From contig NZ_JAKMCS010000006.1 in assembly GCF_022662195.1 (NCBI RefSeq), positions 89,421-153,420 of the forward strand: a DNA stretch of 64,000 bases, written 5' to 3'. This DNA comes from Aestuariivivens insulae. Its GTDB lineage: Bacteria; Bacteroidota; Bacteroidia; Flavobacteriales; Flavobacteriaceae. Under the pieces are notes generated by a model. That model was not told where the DNA came from. It ran no database searches and was given only the letters and a program-made list of their open reading frames with translations. The position numbers and the translations under genes were made by a program. Shown here piece after piece: positions 51,826 to 61,128 of the stretch (position 1 is its first letter; the number at the start of each line of letters is the position of its first letter).

Positions 51826-54471
51826 TCATTCTTTTTGTTTCGATAAATAAGTTACCAAAGAAGCAAATTCTTCAAAAGAAAGTGCGTTGGCTAAGCCCGC
51901 AGGCATCATAGATGTTTCTTGGGTTTCTCTATCAGAAATATCACTTGTTTTTATGGTGAACTCTTGTCCCGCAATATTACGCATTACTAATTTATCAGGA
52001 GTTTCAGAAGTGACAAAGCCAGCATGACTATTTCCGTCTTTAGTGTTTATTATTACTGTTGCAAAGCCTTGTGAAATGGAAGCATTGGGTTTTAAAATGG
52101 ATTCTGCAATTTGCTCGCGAGTCATTATAGAACCAATTTGTCCCATAAAAGGGCCTTTTAGGGCGTCTCCTTTTTTAATGCTATGACAGGCCACACAACC
52201 TTGTTGGGTAAATAGTGCTTCTCCTTTAGAAGGATCCCCCTTGATTTTAGAAATGGCAATCATGACATCTTCAATGGAGGTTTTTCCTATTTGTCCTTTT
52301 TTATTTTTTATTTTTTCAAGGTCAACTTTAATTTCCTCTTTAGTAAAGTTGTCTTCTTTACTGCCAAAAGCAACAATCCCCATACGGTGCTTTTCATTTA
52401 ATTCAACTAAAAAAGTTTTTTCTTTAGCATTGGTTTGTTCCCAAACACTAGTTAGAAAGGCTTCAATTTTTTCTGAACCATCCCAATTAATGCTTTTATA
52501 GTATGGGCCATGGGTGTCTGGTCTAGTGCTCCACCACCAAGAGCCATCGTAGGGTGCCTCTTTTTTATATAATCTGGATAATGTAGTGAGGATTTCTTTT
52601 TTATAGTTTTCGTTTTCGGATGTTTTATGAGCTTCTATTAGTCCCTCTACCGAACGTATGTCGTGCATGTATTTTAATGCCCAAAGGCCTAAAGCAGATT
52701 CGTTATTTTTAACAGCATCCAAACAGGCTTCTACGGCATTCATGTTAACCAAGGCCTGAACGGCTAAATGAGCTGGGATAATGGCTGCGTTTGGAGTGGC
52801 ATGTGGGCCTTCGGTTCCGGCTGGGGGTGCGATAGCGTTTGAGGGTACTGGAATTTGAAGTAATGCCCTGGCGGTTTTAAGATCTCCAATACGTCCAAGT
52901 CCTATAATTGCAGCGGCTTTAATACGGTCTGAGGGATCATTTAAAGCGTCTATGAATAAGTCTGTTGGTAAGCTTTTTAATCTGGATTTGCGATCTGTTA
53001 AGGCTTTTAAAACAAACTCCTTAACTGCTTTGTCATGGCATAATGTTATTAGATTTTCCTGTGCTCCTTGGTAATTTATCTGTGCATAAGCAAATATTGC
53101 AGCGACTCTAGTGTCTAATGGAAGTGCTTTGTCTATAGCGATATCCCAAGCTGCTACAGAGGCTTTTTTGGCGGACCTGGTAATTAACTCCTGTTGAACA
53201 TGTAATCTAACGACGGCGGACCTTTCTTTTAGTAATGCCGCTAATTCTTTTATAGAAAGTTTTTTTAGGTTGGGAAGTGCTTGGTATTTCCAATTTTTTG
53301 GTACGGCTCTAACAACAAATCCTTTATCTGGGTTTCCGGAATATCCAGCGCCATCCCAGGCACTCATGAACATGCGACCAGATGCGTCAACATCTAAATC
53401 TGTAATTTGGGCTAGTTTAATAAAAGGTTCTTCAGATTGTTTAAAGCTGGCACCGTCTGGAGCAACACGATGGATAAATAATTGATTTCTGCCCCAATCG
53501 GCCATCATGGGAACTTTGTTGTACTGTTCTGGCCAACGGTTGTCATCCATAAAGAGGGCTCCAGTGCCAGAGCCACCACCAACATCTACAAGAGCAGGAA
53601 TGATTTCATTTGTAAAGTGCTTGAATAATACAGGGTATCCATATTCTCCCGATTGAATATGATGGGAAAAACGAACATTCCAACCGCCACCGTCGTTAGT
53701 GTTTCCTCTTGTGAAAATATTCATATAGGGGTCTACGGCGACATCGTAAATATTTCTCATGCCATGGGTGTAAACCTCCATTTCTGTTCCATCTGGCCTA
53801 ACCCGAACAATACCACCACCAAGCATGGTTAATTTTTTTCCAGAACGATCTGTAGCATTATGAAAACCAAAATCGCCTACAGCAATATATATCCACCCGT
53901 CTATTCCCAACCGAATACCATTGGTAGCATGGTCGGTGCCACGATTAGCGACCTGTGTCCCAGAGCAAATGTTTTTTATTAGTAGTTTGGAAGGACCATC
54001 GGCAATATCATCATGGTTTTTATCTTCAAAAACAACCAAATCCATTCCCGTAGCTATGCCTGTATCTTTTGAGAAAATGGTATGCAATACAAAAAGTTGA
54101 TCGCCTAAAGCGATAATTCCACGAGGATTGTCAACTTTGGCATACTCAGAATACAGGTCTGCTTTACCATCATTATCATTATCTATTAGTTTTACAATAC
54201 TGCCTTTTCCGGGTTCTTTTCCCAGAGATCCCATCATGTCTACACCTACATAGACTTCTCCGGAAGGGGCAACTGCAAGACAAGCTGGGCTGGGAACAAT
54301 ATCTGGCCCAGCAAATGCCGCGATGGAAATTTCATTAGGGGCGTCGTTATTTTCTATTTTAATATCTATGGATTTGTCTTCAATTGGTAGGGCTTTACTT
54401 TCTACCTGAGTACAATTGTTAAGTGTGATAGCTGTAATTAGAGTTAATAAAAATTTGGGTGTATGATGCAT
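51826..54471 (-). CDS. PVC-type heme-binding protein: beta-propeller, HEAT repeats and cytochrome c domain
   Basis: About 881 residues from the ATG at 54471, chosen because MHHTPKFLLTLITAITLNNC reads as a lipoprotein signal; an upstream ATG at 54507 is possible. Residues about 40-400 form a propeller of the membrane-bound dehydrogenase type (VPSPACLAVAPSGEVYVGVD, DHATNGIRLGIDGWIYIAVG, HGMRNIYDVAVDPY). Residues 410-650 are helical HEAT-like repeats. The C-terminus binds one c-type heme (QGCVACHSIKKGD) with a likely Met ligand in SMMPAGLANAL. Such proteins are abundant in Planctomycetes and also occur in Bacteroidota. Probably an envelope redox enzyme for sugars; the substrate is unknown. Confidence 0.85.
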   Translation of the reverse strand: MHHTPKFLLTLITAITLNNCTQVESKALPIEDKSIDIKIENNDAPNEISIAAFAGPDIVPSPACLAVAPSGEVYVGVDMMGSLGKEPGKGSIVKLIDNDNDGKADLYSEYAKVDNPRGIIALGDQLFVLHTIFSKDTGIATGMDLVVFEDKNHDDIADGPSKLLIKNICSGTQVANRGTDHATNGIRLGIDGWIYIAVGDFGFHNATDRSGKKLTMLGGGIVRVRPDGTEMEVYTHGMRNIYDVAVDPYMNIFTRGNTNDGGGWNVRFSHHIQSGEYGYPVLFKHFTNEIIPALVDVGGGSGTGALFMDDNRWPEQYNKVPMMADWGRNQLFIHRVAPDGASFKQSEEPFIKLAQITDLDVDASGRMFMSAWDGAGYSGNPDKGFVVRAVPKNWKYQALPNLKKLSIKELAALLKERSAVVRLHVQQELITRSAKKASVAAWDIAIDKALPLDTRVAAIFAYAQINYQGAQENLITLCHDKAVKEFVLKALTDRKSRLKSLPTDLFIDALNDPSDRIKAAAIIGLGRIGDLKTARALLQIPVPSNAIAPPAGTEGPHATPNAAIIPAHLAVQALVNMNAVEACLDAVKNNESALGLWALKYMHDIRSVEGLIEAHKTSENENYKKEILTTLSRLYKKEAPYDGSWWWSTRPDTHGPYYKSINWDGSEKIEAFLTSVWEQTNAKEKTFLVELNEKHRMGIVAFGSKEDNFTKEEIKVDLEKIKNKKGQIGKTSIEDVMIAISKIKGDPSKGEALFTQQGCVACHSIKKGDALKGPFMGQIGSIMTREQIAESILKPNASISQGFATVIINTKDGNSHAGFVTSETPDKLVMRNIAGQEFTIKTSDISDRETQETSMMPAGLANALSFEEFASLVTYLSKQKE

Positions 54472-54714
54472 TTGTTTCGTTGTTATTAGACCTTTATTTT
54501 CTTTCAATTGGTTTATTGATTAGCTATAAGAGTTGTGTTCTACTTTTATAGGGCACTCAAAAAACGTTGTATGTATATGATTTACAGTTAAATTGATTGT
54601 GTATAAAAGTAGTTAACCCAATCGTTAATATCGTTTAATTTTTTTCAATGAAAAAAACCGAACAAAAAAGTATGTCTGATAAGGGGACTAGGTTGTGTGA
54701 TTTTGGGTTGCGGT

Positions 54715-55185
54715 TTAGTTGGTGGTTCCTGTAGAAATAAATACCAGAATATCATTTACACACCGATTTAAATCGGTTTTAATGTCTTTGCTCCAAAACC
54801 TGAAAACGGTAAAGCCTAAGGAAGTTAATTGTTGGTTTACTTCTTTATCGCGTTGCATATTGCGTTCTATCTTTGGAATCCAAAATCTGCGATTGCTTTT
54901 AATGGTTTTTTGGCGTTCGTTCCAATTGTAGCCATGCCAAAACTCACCATCTATAAAAACAGCTAGTTGGTATTTTTTTATGGAAACATCGGGTTTTCCG
55001 GGAAGCGATTTGTTATCGACACGATAGCGAACATTGTGCTTCCATAGTGCCTTGCGGAACAATAATTCGGGTTTGGTGTTTTTACCCCGTATGCTGCTCA
55101 TTATTTTTGAACGCTTTTTGGTGGTGTAAAAACCAGAAGCTTCATTAAAGCGTGGGACTTTTATTTTGGGTTCGTCATAGACCAT
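54715..55185 (-). CDS. vsr: Very short patch repair endonuclease Vsr
   Basis: 156 residues. Vsr nicks next to T:G mismatches that come from deamination of 5-methylcytosine. KRSKIMSSIRGKNTKPELLF, VFIDGEFWHGYNW and IERNMQRDKEVNQQL are family motifs; the catalytic Asp-Glu are in the second. The gene is usually beside a C5-cytosine methyltransferase, but none is within this window. Downstream of ahcY with a terminator between. Confidence 0.93.
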   Translation of the reverse strand: MVYDEPKIKVPRFNEASGFYTTKKRSKIMSSIRGKNTKPELLFRKALWKHNVRYRVDNKSLPGKPDVSIKKYQLAVFIDGEFWHGYNWNERQKTIKSNRRFWIPKIERNMQRDKEVNQQLTSLGFTVFRFWSKDIKTDLNRCVNDILVFISTGTTN

Positions 55186-55201
55186 AGCAACTTAAAATTA
55201 A

Positions 55202-55230
55202 TAAAAAACCCTCACATTACTGCAAGGGTT
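55202..55230 (-). terminator. Terminator of ahcY
   Basis: Minus-strand AACCCT ... AGGGTT hairpin followed by TTTTTATT, 42 nt after the ahcY stop. It lies just before the vsr start. Confidence 0.7.
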
Positions 55231-55271
55231 CTTAAGTATCTTAAATGCTGAAACCTGTTCAGTATGGTAAA

Positions 55272-56588
55272 TTAATATCTATAATACTCTGGTTTGAACG
55301 GGCCTTCAACTTGTACGCCAATATATTCTGCTTGGTCTTTACGAAGTTCGGTAAGTTCTACACCAATTTTAGCTAAGTGCAATTTGGCTACTTTTTCATC
55401 TAAGTGCTTAGGCAACATATATACCTTGTTTTCGTAGTTGTCGCTATGGTTCCAAAGTTCTATTTGTGCCAAAGTTTGGTTGGTAAATGAGTTACTCATT
55501 ACAAAACTTGGGTGACCGGTAGCACACCCTAGGTTAACTAAACGACCTTCAGCAAGAATAATGATGTCATTGCCATTAACCGTGTATTTGTCAACTTGTG
55601 GTTTAATAGTGTTTTTGGTATGCCCGTAATTTTTGTTCAGCCAAGCCATGTCAATTTCGTTATCGAAATGCCCAATGTTACATACAATGGCTTTGTCTTT
55701 TAAGGCTTCGAAATGCTCACCTCTAACGATATCTTTATTTCCTGTAGTTGTAATTACAATATCGGCATTAGGTGCAACGGTCTCTAGTTTTTTCACTTCA
55801 AAACCATCCATAGCAGCCTGTAGGGCACAAATAGGGTCAATCTCGGTAACGGTAACAATACTTCCGGCACCTTTAAAAGAAGCAGCAGTACCTTTACCTA
55901 CATCGCCATAGCCACAAACCACGACACGTTTTCCAGCAAGCATCACATCGGTAGCGCGACGAATGGCATCAACGGCACTTTCGCGACACCCATACTTATT
56001 GTCGAATTTACTTTTGGTTACACTATCGTTTACATTTATGGCAGGCATAGGGAGCGTGCCATTTTTAACACGGTCATAAAGTCTGTGTACTCCTGTTGTG
56101 GTCTCTTCACTTAGCCCTTTGATTTCTGCAGTTAGCTCTGGGTATTTATCTAAAACCATATTGGTTAAATCGCCACCATCATCTAAAATCATATTAAGGG
56201 GCTTTCTGTCCTCACCAAAAAATAAGGTTTGCTCAATGCACCAATCAAACTCCTCTTCAGTCATGTCTTTCCATGCATAAACGGCAGTTCCGGCAGCAGC
56301 TATAGCAGCAGCGGCATGGTCTTGAGTAGAGAAAATATTGCAGGAACTCCAAGTGACTTCTGCTCCTAAAGCCTGAAGGGTCTCTATAAGAACCGCTGTT
56401 TGAATGGTCATATGCAGGCACCCAGCTATACGGGCCCCTTGTAATGGTTTTGAGTCTCCATATTCTTTGCGTAAACTCATTAATCCGGGCATTTCTGCTT
56501 CGGCCAATTCAATTTCTTTTCGACCCCAATCGGCAAGTGTTATGTCCTTTACCTTATGTTGTACGTACGGAATTGTTTTTGTATCCAT
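55272..56588 (-). CDS. ahcY: Adenosylhomocysteinase
   Basis: 438 residues. Splits S-adenosylhomocysteine into adenosine and homocysteine in the methyl cycle. [54 protein letters not shown] (NAD-binding glycines) and the C-terminal [10 protein letters not shown] are diagnostic. Single gene with a TATCTTTG promoter element and a hairpin in its short leader. Confidence 0.97.
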   Translation of the reverse strand: MDTKTIPYVQHKVKDITLADWGRKEIELAEAEMPGLMSLRKEYGDSKPLQGARIAGCLHMTIQTAVLIETLQALGAEVTWSSCNIFSTQDHAAAAIAAAGTAVYAWKDMTEEEFDWCIEQTLFFGEDRKPLNMILDDGGDLTNMVLDKYPELTAEIKGLSEETTTGVHRLYDRVKNGTLPMPAINVNDSVTKSKFDNKYGCRESAVDAIRRATDVMLAGKRVVVCGYGDVGKGTAASFKGAGSIVTVTEIDPICALQAAMDGFEVKKLETVAPNADIVITTTGNKDIVRGEHFEALKDKAIVCNIGHFDNEIDMAWLNKNYGHTKNTIKPQVDKYTVNGNDIIILAEGRLVNLGCATGHPSFVMSNSFTNQTLAQIELWNHSDNYENKVYMLPKHLDEKVAKLHLAKIGVELTELRKDQAEYIGVQVEGPFKPEYYRY

Positions 56589-56674
56589 ATTTGTAATTTC
56601 TCTATTTTAAAATGTTACTTGCCTTTGGGTTTAAGAGGTAAATAGTTAACTTCGCTAAGTTAAAAAATCCAAAT

Positions 56675-56697
56675 GCGCCTTAGGCGCTGCAAAGATA
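56675..56697 (-). promoter_or_regulatory. ahcY -7 element and leader hairpin
   Basis: Minus-strand TATCTTTG (56690-56697) matches TAnnTTTG. Directly after it the palindrome GCGCC-TTA-GGCGC (56675-56687) would form a hairpin at or near the 5' end of the transcript. Confidence 0.5.
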
Positions 56698-56720
56698 ACC
56701 AATAACTTTCAGATTATTAA

Positions 56721-57353
56721 ATGCCTCTATTTAAAACTATTGCTGTAAATTCACAAACAACTGTTAAAATCTGGAAGATAACAGAGTCGTATAGCGATTT
56801 AAAAAATGCTGTTAGCTTAAAACCCGAAAATGAAGATAGGGTGCAGGGGATGAAGAGTGAGATTCACCAACGCGGTTTTTTAAGCGTGCGTTGTTTGATC
56901 AATGCTTTTGGTTATCTAGATTCCGATTTATATTATGATGAAAATGGGAAACCTCATTTAAAGGATGGAAGGCAAATTTCCATAACGCATTCATTCATTT
57001 TTTCTGCAGTTGTTATAAGTGAGGGAGTGGTAGGTATAGATATCGAAAAACAACGGGATAAAATAGCTGTAATAGCCCACAAGTTCGTGGATTATGAGTT
57101 TGATTATTTAAATAGTTCAGCGGTAGACTACATAAAAAAGTTAACAACCATTTGGTGCATCAAAGAATCGTTGTATAAGTTGTTTGCAACGCCTGGACTG
57201 AGTTTTAAGAATCATTGTTTGGTTATTCCGTTTTCACATGATGAAAATTTTACAAAGGCTTGGGTGGATTACAACGGTAGAAAGCACGACTATGTGACAC
57301 ACTACTTGGAGTTTGAAGGGTTTGTCTGTGCTTATGCCTTAAAAGAATATTAG
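56721..57353 (+). CDS. 4'-phosphopantetheinyl transferase superfamily protein
   Basis: 210 residues. Transfers phosphopantetheine from CoA to carrier proteins. VVGIDIEKQRDKI supplies the Mg-binding Asp/Glu, and TTIWCIKESLYKLF is the W(C)xKExxxK signature; YYDENGKPHLKDGRQISITH is typical of Sfp-type members. It is followed by the PcrB gene after 13 nt. It may serve an acyl carrier protein of fatty-acid or other synthesis; the partner cannot be read. Confidence 0.9.
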   Translation: MPLFKTIAVNSQTTVKIWKITESYSDLKNAVSLKPENEDRVQGMKSEIHQRGFLSVRCLINAFGYLDSDLYYDENGKPHLKDGRQISITHSFIFSAVVISEGVVGIDIEKQRDKIAVIAHKFVDYEFDYLNSSAVDYIKKLTTIWCIKESLYKLFATPGLSFKNHCLVIPFSHDENFTKAWVDYNGRKHDYVTHYLEFEGFVCAYALKEY

Positions 57354-57366
57354 TCGAGTTGAAGAG

Positions 57367-58098
57367 GTGAAAACAAAATCCATCTATAAAAATATACTAG
57401 CGTCAGTGCATTTGAAAGAGCGGCTTTTAGCGGTTTTAGTGGATCCTGATAAGTTTTGTGTTGAAAAAACGAAAGCTTTTTTTAAAAAAGTTAACGCATC
57501 AATAATAACCCATGTATTTGTTGGAGGAAGTACGGTTGAAGAAAGGGCAACAGCTAGGCTAGTGGAGGCAATAAAACAACACACCAATTTGCCTGTGGTT
57601 TTGTTTCCTGGTGATGTGACCCAAATTTCTGAAAAGGCTGATGCGCTTTTATTTTTGTCCTTGATTTCTGGAAGAAACCCAGAATATTTAATAGGAAAGC
57701 ATATTGAAGCCATTTCAAAATTAAGGAAAATAAACCTTGAGGTGCTTCCAACGGGTTACCTTTTAATAGAAAGCGGAAAGAAAACAGCGGTTGAAACAGT
57801 CACCAATACGAAACCACTATCGAGAAGTGATATGCAAACGATTATTGATACGGCCAAAGCAGGAGAGTATTTGGGAATGCAAATACTATATTTAGAGGCT
57901 GGTAGCGGTGCTCTACAACCTGTATCTAAAGCGATAATAGCATTGGTAAAACAAGATATAGCTATTCCGCTCATTGTTGGTGGGGGTATAAAAAATAAAG
58001 AGCAGTTGGAAAACGCTTATCATGCGGGAGCCGATATGGTAGTTATTGGTACGGCTTTTGAGGACGATGAATCGTTTTTTGATGAATTAAAAAAATAG
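57367..58098 (+). CDS. pcrB: Geranylgeranylglyceryl/heptaprenylglyceryl phosphate synthase (PcrB family)
   Basis: 243 residues, GTG start. A TIM barrel joining a prenyl diphosphate to glycerol-1-phosphate. LLAVLVDPDKF, VLFPGDVTQIS, ILYLEAGSGALQP, IVGGGIKNKEQLENA and MVVIGTAFEDD are in order; the last two bind phosphate. Flavobacterial members are known to make ether-lipid type prenylglyceryl phosphates, but the role in the cell is unsettled. It follows the PPTase by 13 nt and so is probably co-transcribed. Confidence 0.9.
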   Translation: MKTKSIYKNILASVHLKERLLAVLVDPDKFCVEKTKAFFKKVNASIITHVFVGGSTVEERATARLVEAIKQHTNLPVVLFPGDVTQISEKADALLFLSLISGRNPEYLIGKHIEAISKLRKINLEVLPTGYLLIESGKKTAVETVTNTKPLSRSDMQTIIDTAKAGEYLGMQILYLEAGSGALQPVSKAIIALVKQDIAIPLIVGGGIKNKEQLENAYHAGADMVVIGTAFEDDESFFDELKK

Positions 58099-58137
58099 GT
58101 CGCTGAGGTGCTCGAAGCGATATTAACCTAAAATTTG

Positions 58138-58164
58138 TGGTGGTTTCGAGAGCCTCAACCACCA
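58138..58164 (+). repeat. Stem-loop just before the MTH1187-like gene
   Basis: TGGTGGTT and AACCACCA form a perfect 8-bp stem around an 11-nt loop, ending 7 nt before the start codon. It could hinder ribosome access or be a dispersed repeat. Confidence 0.6.
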
Positions 58165-58171
58165 AGAGATT

Positions 58172-58432
58172 ATGAAAATATCGGTAGAATTAACATTAAC
58201 GCCATTGCAAAACGAGTTTGAACCTGCTATTATTCATTTTATAAAAAAGTTACGGGCATCGAACCTAAACGTATTGGAAAATCCATTGAGTACCCAGGTT
58301 TATGGTGATTATGATGAGGTGATGCAGTTGCTAACTACAGAAATAAAAGAAGCGTTTGAGCTCATTGAGCGTGGGTTACTGTATATGAAAATTGTAAAAT
58401 CAGACAGACACGATTATGAACCCCATTTTTGA
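58172..58432 (+). CDS. Thiamine-binding / MTH1187-YkoF family small protein
   Basis: 86 residues. MKISVELTLTPL, then NVLENPLSTQVYGDYDEVMQ, fit the ferredoxin-like thiamine-binding MTH1187/YkoF fold. Members bind thiamine and accompany thiamine transport genes. Here it overlaps the PnuC-type transporter gene by 17 nt, supporting a link to vitamin uptake. Ligand not shown by sequence alone. Confidence 0.8.
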   Translation: MKISVELTLTPLQNEFEPAIIHFIKKLRASNLNVLENPLSTQVYGDYDEVMQLLTTEIKEAFELIERGLLYMKIVKSDRHDYEPHF

Positions 58433-59048
58433 TTGGTTGTTTTCACAATACCAAGGCGTTCCAACGCATTTAATTGTGCTTGAATTGGTAGGTGTGTTCT
58501 TTGGTTTTTTAAGTGTTTGGTATTCTAAGCAAGAAAATATTCTGGTATACCCAACAGGTATAATAAGCACGGCAATTTTTGTTTATATTTTATTGGTTTT
58601 TAGCCTCTTGGGCGATATGCTCATCAATGCTTATTACTTTTTAATGAGTATTTATGGATGGTATTACTGGTCTAGAACAGACGACAATAACAATGAAGTG
58701 CCCGTTACAAGAACAACCAAAACAGAGCATATGTGGAGCATTGCCATTTTTGCTTTAACGATGTTATTTGTTGTTATGGTTTATATTGTGAATGATAAGC
58801 TTGATAGCTGGACAGCTTATGTAGATACTGTAACCACAGCTATATTTTTTGTAGGGATGTGGCTTATGGCAAGAAAGAAATTAGAGAACTGGACGTATTG
58901 GATTATTGGAGATATTATTTCAGTGCCTTTATATGCATACAAAGGCTTAATATTTACATCGTTTCAGTATTTACTATTTACTATAATTGCGATTTATGGT
59001 TATAAAGCATGGAAGAGAAACTTAAACAACAACCTGCAAACTGCTTAA
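58416..59048 (+). CDS. PnuC-type vitamin transporter (thiamine or nicotinamide riboside)
   Basis: 210 residues with about seven transmembrane helices. GIISTAIFVYILLVFSLLG and YYFLMSIYGWYYWSRT are PnuC landmarks. PnuC carries nicotinamide riboside and PnuT carries thiamine; they cannot be told apart here. The MTH1187-like gene overlapping its start and the TPP riboswitch 2.5 kb downstream favour thiamine; the NadR-like kinase overlapping its end would fit nicotinamide riboside. Its 3' end overlaps the next gene by 40 nt. Confidence 0.85.
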   Translation: MNPIFDWLFSQYQGVPTHLIVLELVGVFFGFLSVWYSKQENILVYPTGIISTAIFVYILLVFSLLGDMLINAYYFLMSIYGWYYWSRTDDNNNEVPVTRTTKTEHMWSIAIFALTMLFVVMVYIVNDKLDSWTAYVDTVTTAIFFVGMWLMARKKLENWTYWIIGDIISVPLYAYKGLIFTSFQYLLFTIIAIYGYKAWKRNLNNNLQTA

Positions 59049-59575
59049 AAGTGGTTTTGTTTGGCCCGGAATCTACCGGAAAGACAACACTGTCCAGGCA
59101 ATTGGCAAGACATTATAATTCGGTTTGGGTGCCAGAGTATGCTCGTGAATATCTTCAAAACAAATGGAATAACGAACGAAAAACCTGTGAACCAAAAGAT
59201 TTGTTGCCCATTGCAGAAGGACAAATGCTATTGGAAAATGAATTGGCCCAGAAAACAGATACCGTATTATTTTGTGATACCGATTTATTGGAAACCAAAG
59301 TATATTCTGAAGCTTATTACCTTGGGACTTGTGATCCCATGCTTGAGAAATATGCGCTGGAAAACACTTACAATTTATATTTTTTAACTTATATTGACAT
59401 CCCTTGGGAAGCCGATGATTTGCGGGATAAACCAAATGAAAGGGAGCATATGTTCAATGCTTTTCAGGACACTTTAATTAAATACAACAGACCTTATGTT
59501 TTGCTTAAAGGAAACAAAAAAGAACGCCTTGAAGAAAGCATAAGGCACATAGATAAATTATTAAAGCATAGGTAG
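59009..59575 (+). CDS. NadR-like P-loop kinase
   Basis: 188 residues. VVLFGPESTGKTTLSRQLA is a Walker A in the style of the ribosylnicotinamide kinase domain of NadR, followed by VPEYAREYLQNKW and LFCDTDLLETKVYSEA. It has no nucleotidyltransferase domain. It probably phosphorylates a vitamin or nucleoside taken up by the adjacent transporter (nicotinamide riboside by family, thiamine by context). It overlaps pnuC by 40 nt and its stop overlaps the next start (TAGTG). Confidence 0.85.
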   Translation: MEEKLKQQPANCLKVVLFGPESTGKTTLSRQLARHYNSVWVPEYAREYLQNKWNNERKTCEPKDLLPIAEGQMLLENELAQKTDTVLFCDTDLLETKVYSEAYYLGTCDPMLEKYALENTYNLYFLTYIDIPWEADDLRDKPNEREHMFNAFQDTLIKYNRPYVLLKGNKKERLEESIRHIDKLLKHR

Positions 59576-61128
59576 TGATTTTTTCAGATAACGATATACA
59601 ACAAATTAAAGCAAAAGGTTTAAGCTTAAAGCAAGTAGAAGCACAAATAGACCTTTTTAAAACGGGACTTCCATATGTTAACTTAAAGAAGGCGGCAACA
59701 TTAGGCGATGGAATCCTTCAGTTAAATGTTGAAGAACAAGAACAATATTCCAAACTTTTCGAAAACAGAAAAGATGACGTTTCCATAGTGAAATTTGTGC
59801 CAGCCTCTGGAGCGGCTACTAGAATGTTCAAGTTTTTATTTCATTTTTTGGAAGATTATAACCTTGAAGAAGAGTCTATTAATGCTTATAGAAACAGGCA
59901 GAAGAAAAACGATCTTTCCGTGTTTTTAGTGGGACTGGAAAAGTTTCCTTTTTTTGAAGAGGTTATACATAAATCGCACGAAAAGGTATCAAATTTCAAT
60001 ACGCTTTCCTATGATAGACAACGCGTTGAGATTATAAAAACAATGTTAGATAGTGATAGGCTAAATTATAGTTATTCTCCTAAAGGGTTACTGCCTTTTC
60101 ACAGGTATAATGACCATGTTTCTACAGCTTTTGAAGAGCATTTGTTCGAAGCAGCCAAATATGCTTCGTCAAATGGTATGGCCAATCTTCATTTTACCAT
60201 ATCCGAAAAGTATAAGCATAAGTTTGACGAAGAGTTTAAATATATTGAAGAAGAAGTAGAAGAAATAACCAGTACAACTTTCAATATAGCTTTTTCTTAC
60301 CAAAAGCAAGCTACGGACACTATTGCAGTAACTCCCAAAAATTTACCATTTAGGACCATTGATGGTAACTTGGTATTTAGGCCTTCTGGCCATGGAGCTT
60401 TGCTTGAAAACCTTAATGCTATTGATGCCGATGTGGTTTTTATTAAAAATATTGACAATGTGGTCGTGAGTCAATATGCCGAAGAAGTAGCTTTCTATAA
60501 AAAGATGTTGGCAGGGATTTTATTAGAAAAACAAACACAAGCCTTTCTTTACTTAGAGCGCTTAGGTCAAGGGGATTTAACTGAAAATGAGATTTCGGAA
60601 ATGGCTCAATTCCTGTCAAAGCAAATGAATGGTTATGTAAGCGATGCGTTTGGAAACTATTCTAAAGAACATCAAATGCAGTATTTAAGGGAAAAGCTAA
60701 ACCGCCCCATTCGCGTGTGCGGTATGGTAAAGAATGAAGGAGAACCCGGTGGCGGGCCTTTTTGGGTTAAAGACGAAAGCGGTAATATATCTTTGCAAAT
60801 AGTAGAGTCTGCTCAGATCGATAAAAAGGACGAGACCCAAAAGGACATTTTAAAAAGCGCCACACATTTCAATCCAGTTGATTTGGTCTGCGGTATTAAG
60901 GATTATAAAGGCAACAGGTTCGATCTTTCAAAATATGTAGACCCAAAAACAGCATTTATTACCATGAAAACCAAGACCGGAAAAGATTTGAAAGCCCTTG
61001 AACTTCCAGGTCTATGGAATGGCAGTATGGCTTACTGGAACACTATTTTTGTTGAAGTACCACTTATCACCTTTAACCCAGTAAAAACGGTTAACGATTT
61101 GCTAAAGGCGCCACATCAATATTTATAA
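59575..61128 (+). CDS. DUF4301 family protein
   Basis: 517 residues, GTG start overlapping the preceding stop. KFVPASGAATRMFKFLFHFL and FRPSGHGALLENLNAIDADV with VVFIKNIDNVV resemble nucleotidyltransferase folds of the sugar-phosphate pyrophosphorylase type, as in DUF4301. GMVKNEGEPGGGPFWVKD is a highly conserved C-terminal motif of the family. No function is established. Its stop overlaps the arfB start (TAATG), so this run is tightly coupled. Confidence 0.85.
   Translation: MIFSDNDIQQIKAKGLSLKQVEAQIDLFKTGLPYVNLKKAATLGDGILQLNVEEQEQYSKLFENRKDDVSIVKFVPASGAATRMFKFLFHFLEDYNLEEESINAYRNRQKKNDLSVFLVGLEKFPFFEEVIHKSHEKVSNFNTLSYDRQRVEIIKTMLDSDRLNYSYSPKGLLPFHRYNDHVSTAFEEHLFEAAKYASSNGMANLHFTISEKYKHKFDEEFKYIEEEVEEITSTTFNIAFSYQKQATDTIAVTPKNLPFRTIDGNLVFRPSGHGALLENLNAIDADVVFIKNIDNVVVSQYAEEVAFYKKMLAGILLEKQTQAFLYLERLGQGDLTENEISEMAQFLSKQMNGYVSDAFGNYSKEHQMQYLREKLNRPIRVCGMVKNEGEPGGGPFWVKDESGNISLQIVESAQIDKKDETQKDILKSATHFNPVDLVCGIKDYKGNRFDLSKYVDPKTAFITMKTKTGKDLKALELPGLWNGSMAYWNTIFVEVPLITFNPVKTVNDLLKAPHQYL

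Noticed and set aside
56675-56697. SAH riboswitch before ahcY
   Set aside because: The leader is too short, with only a 5-bp hairpin; the conserved SAH aptamer core is not present.
59061-59435. Overlapping 108- and 120-codon frames in the NadR-like gene
   Set aside because: The Walker A frame is clearly the real one; the other frames lack motifs and family starts.
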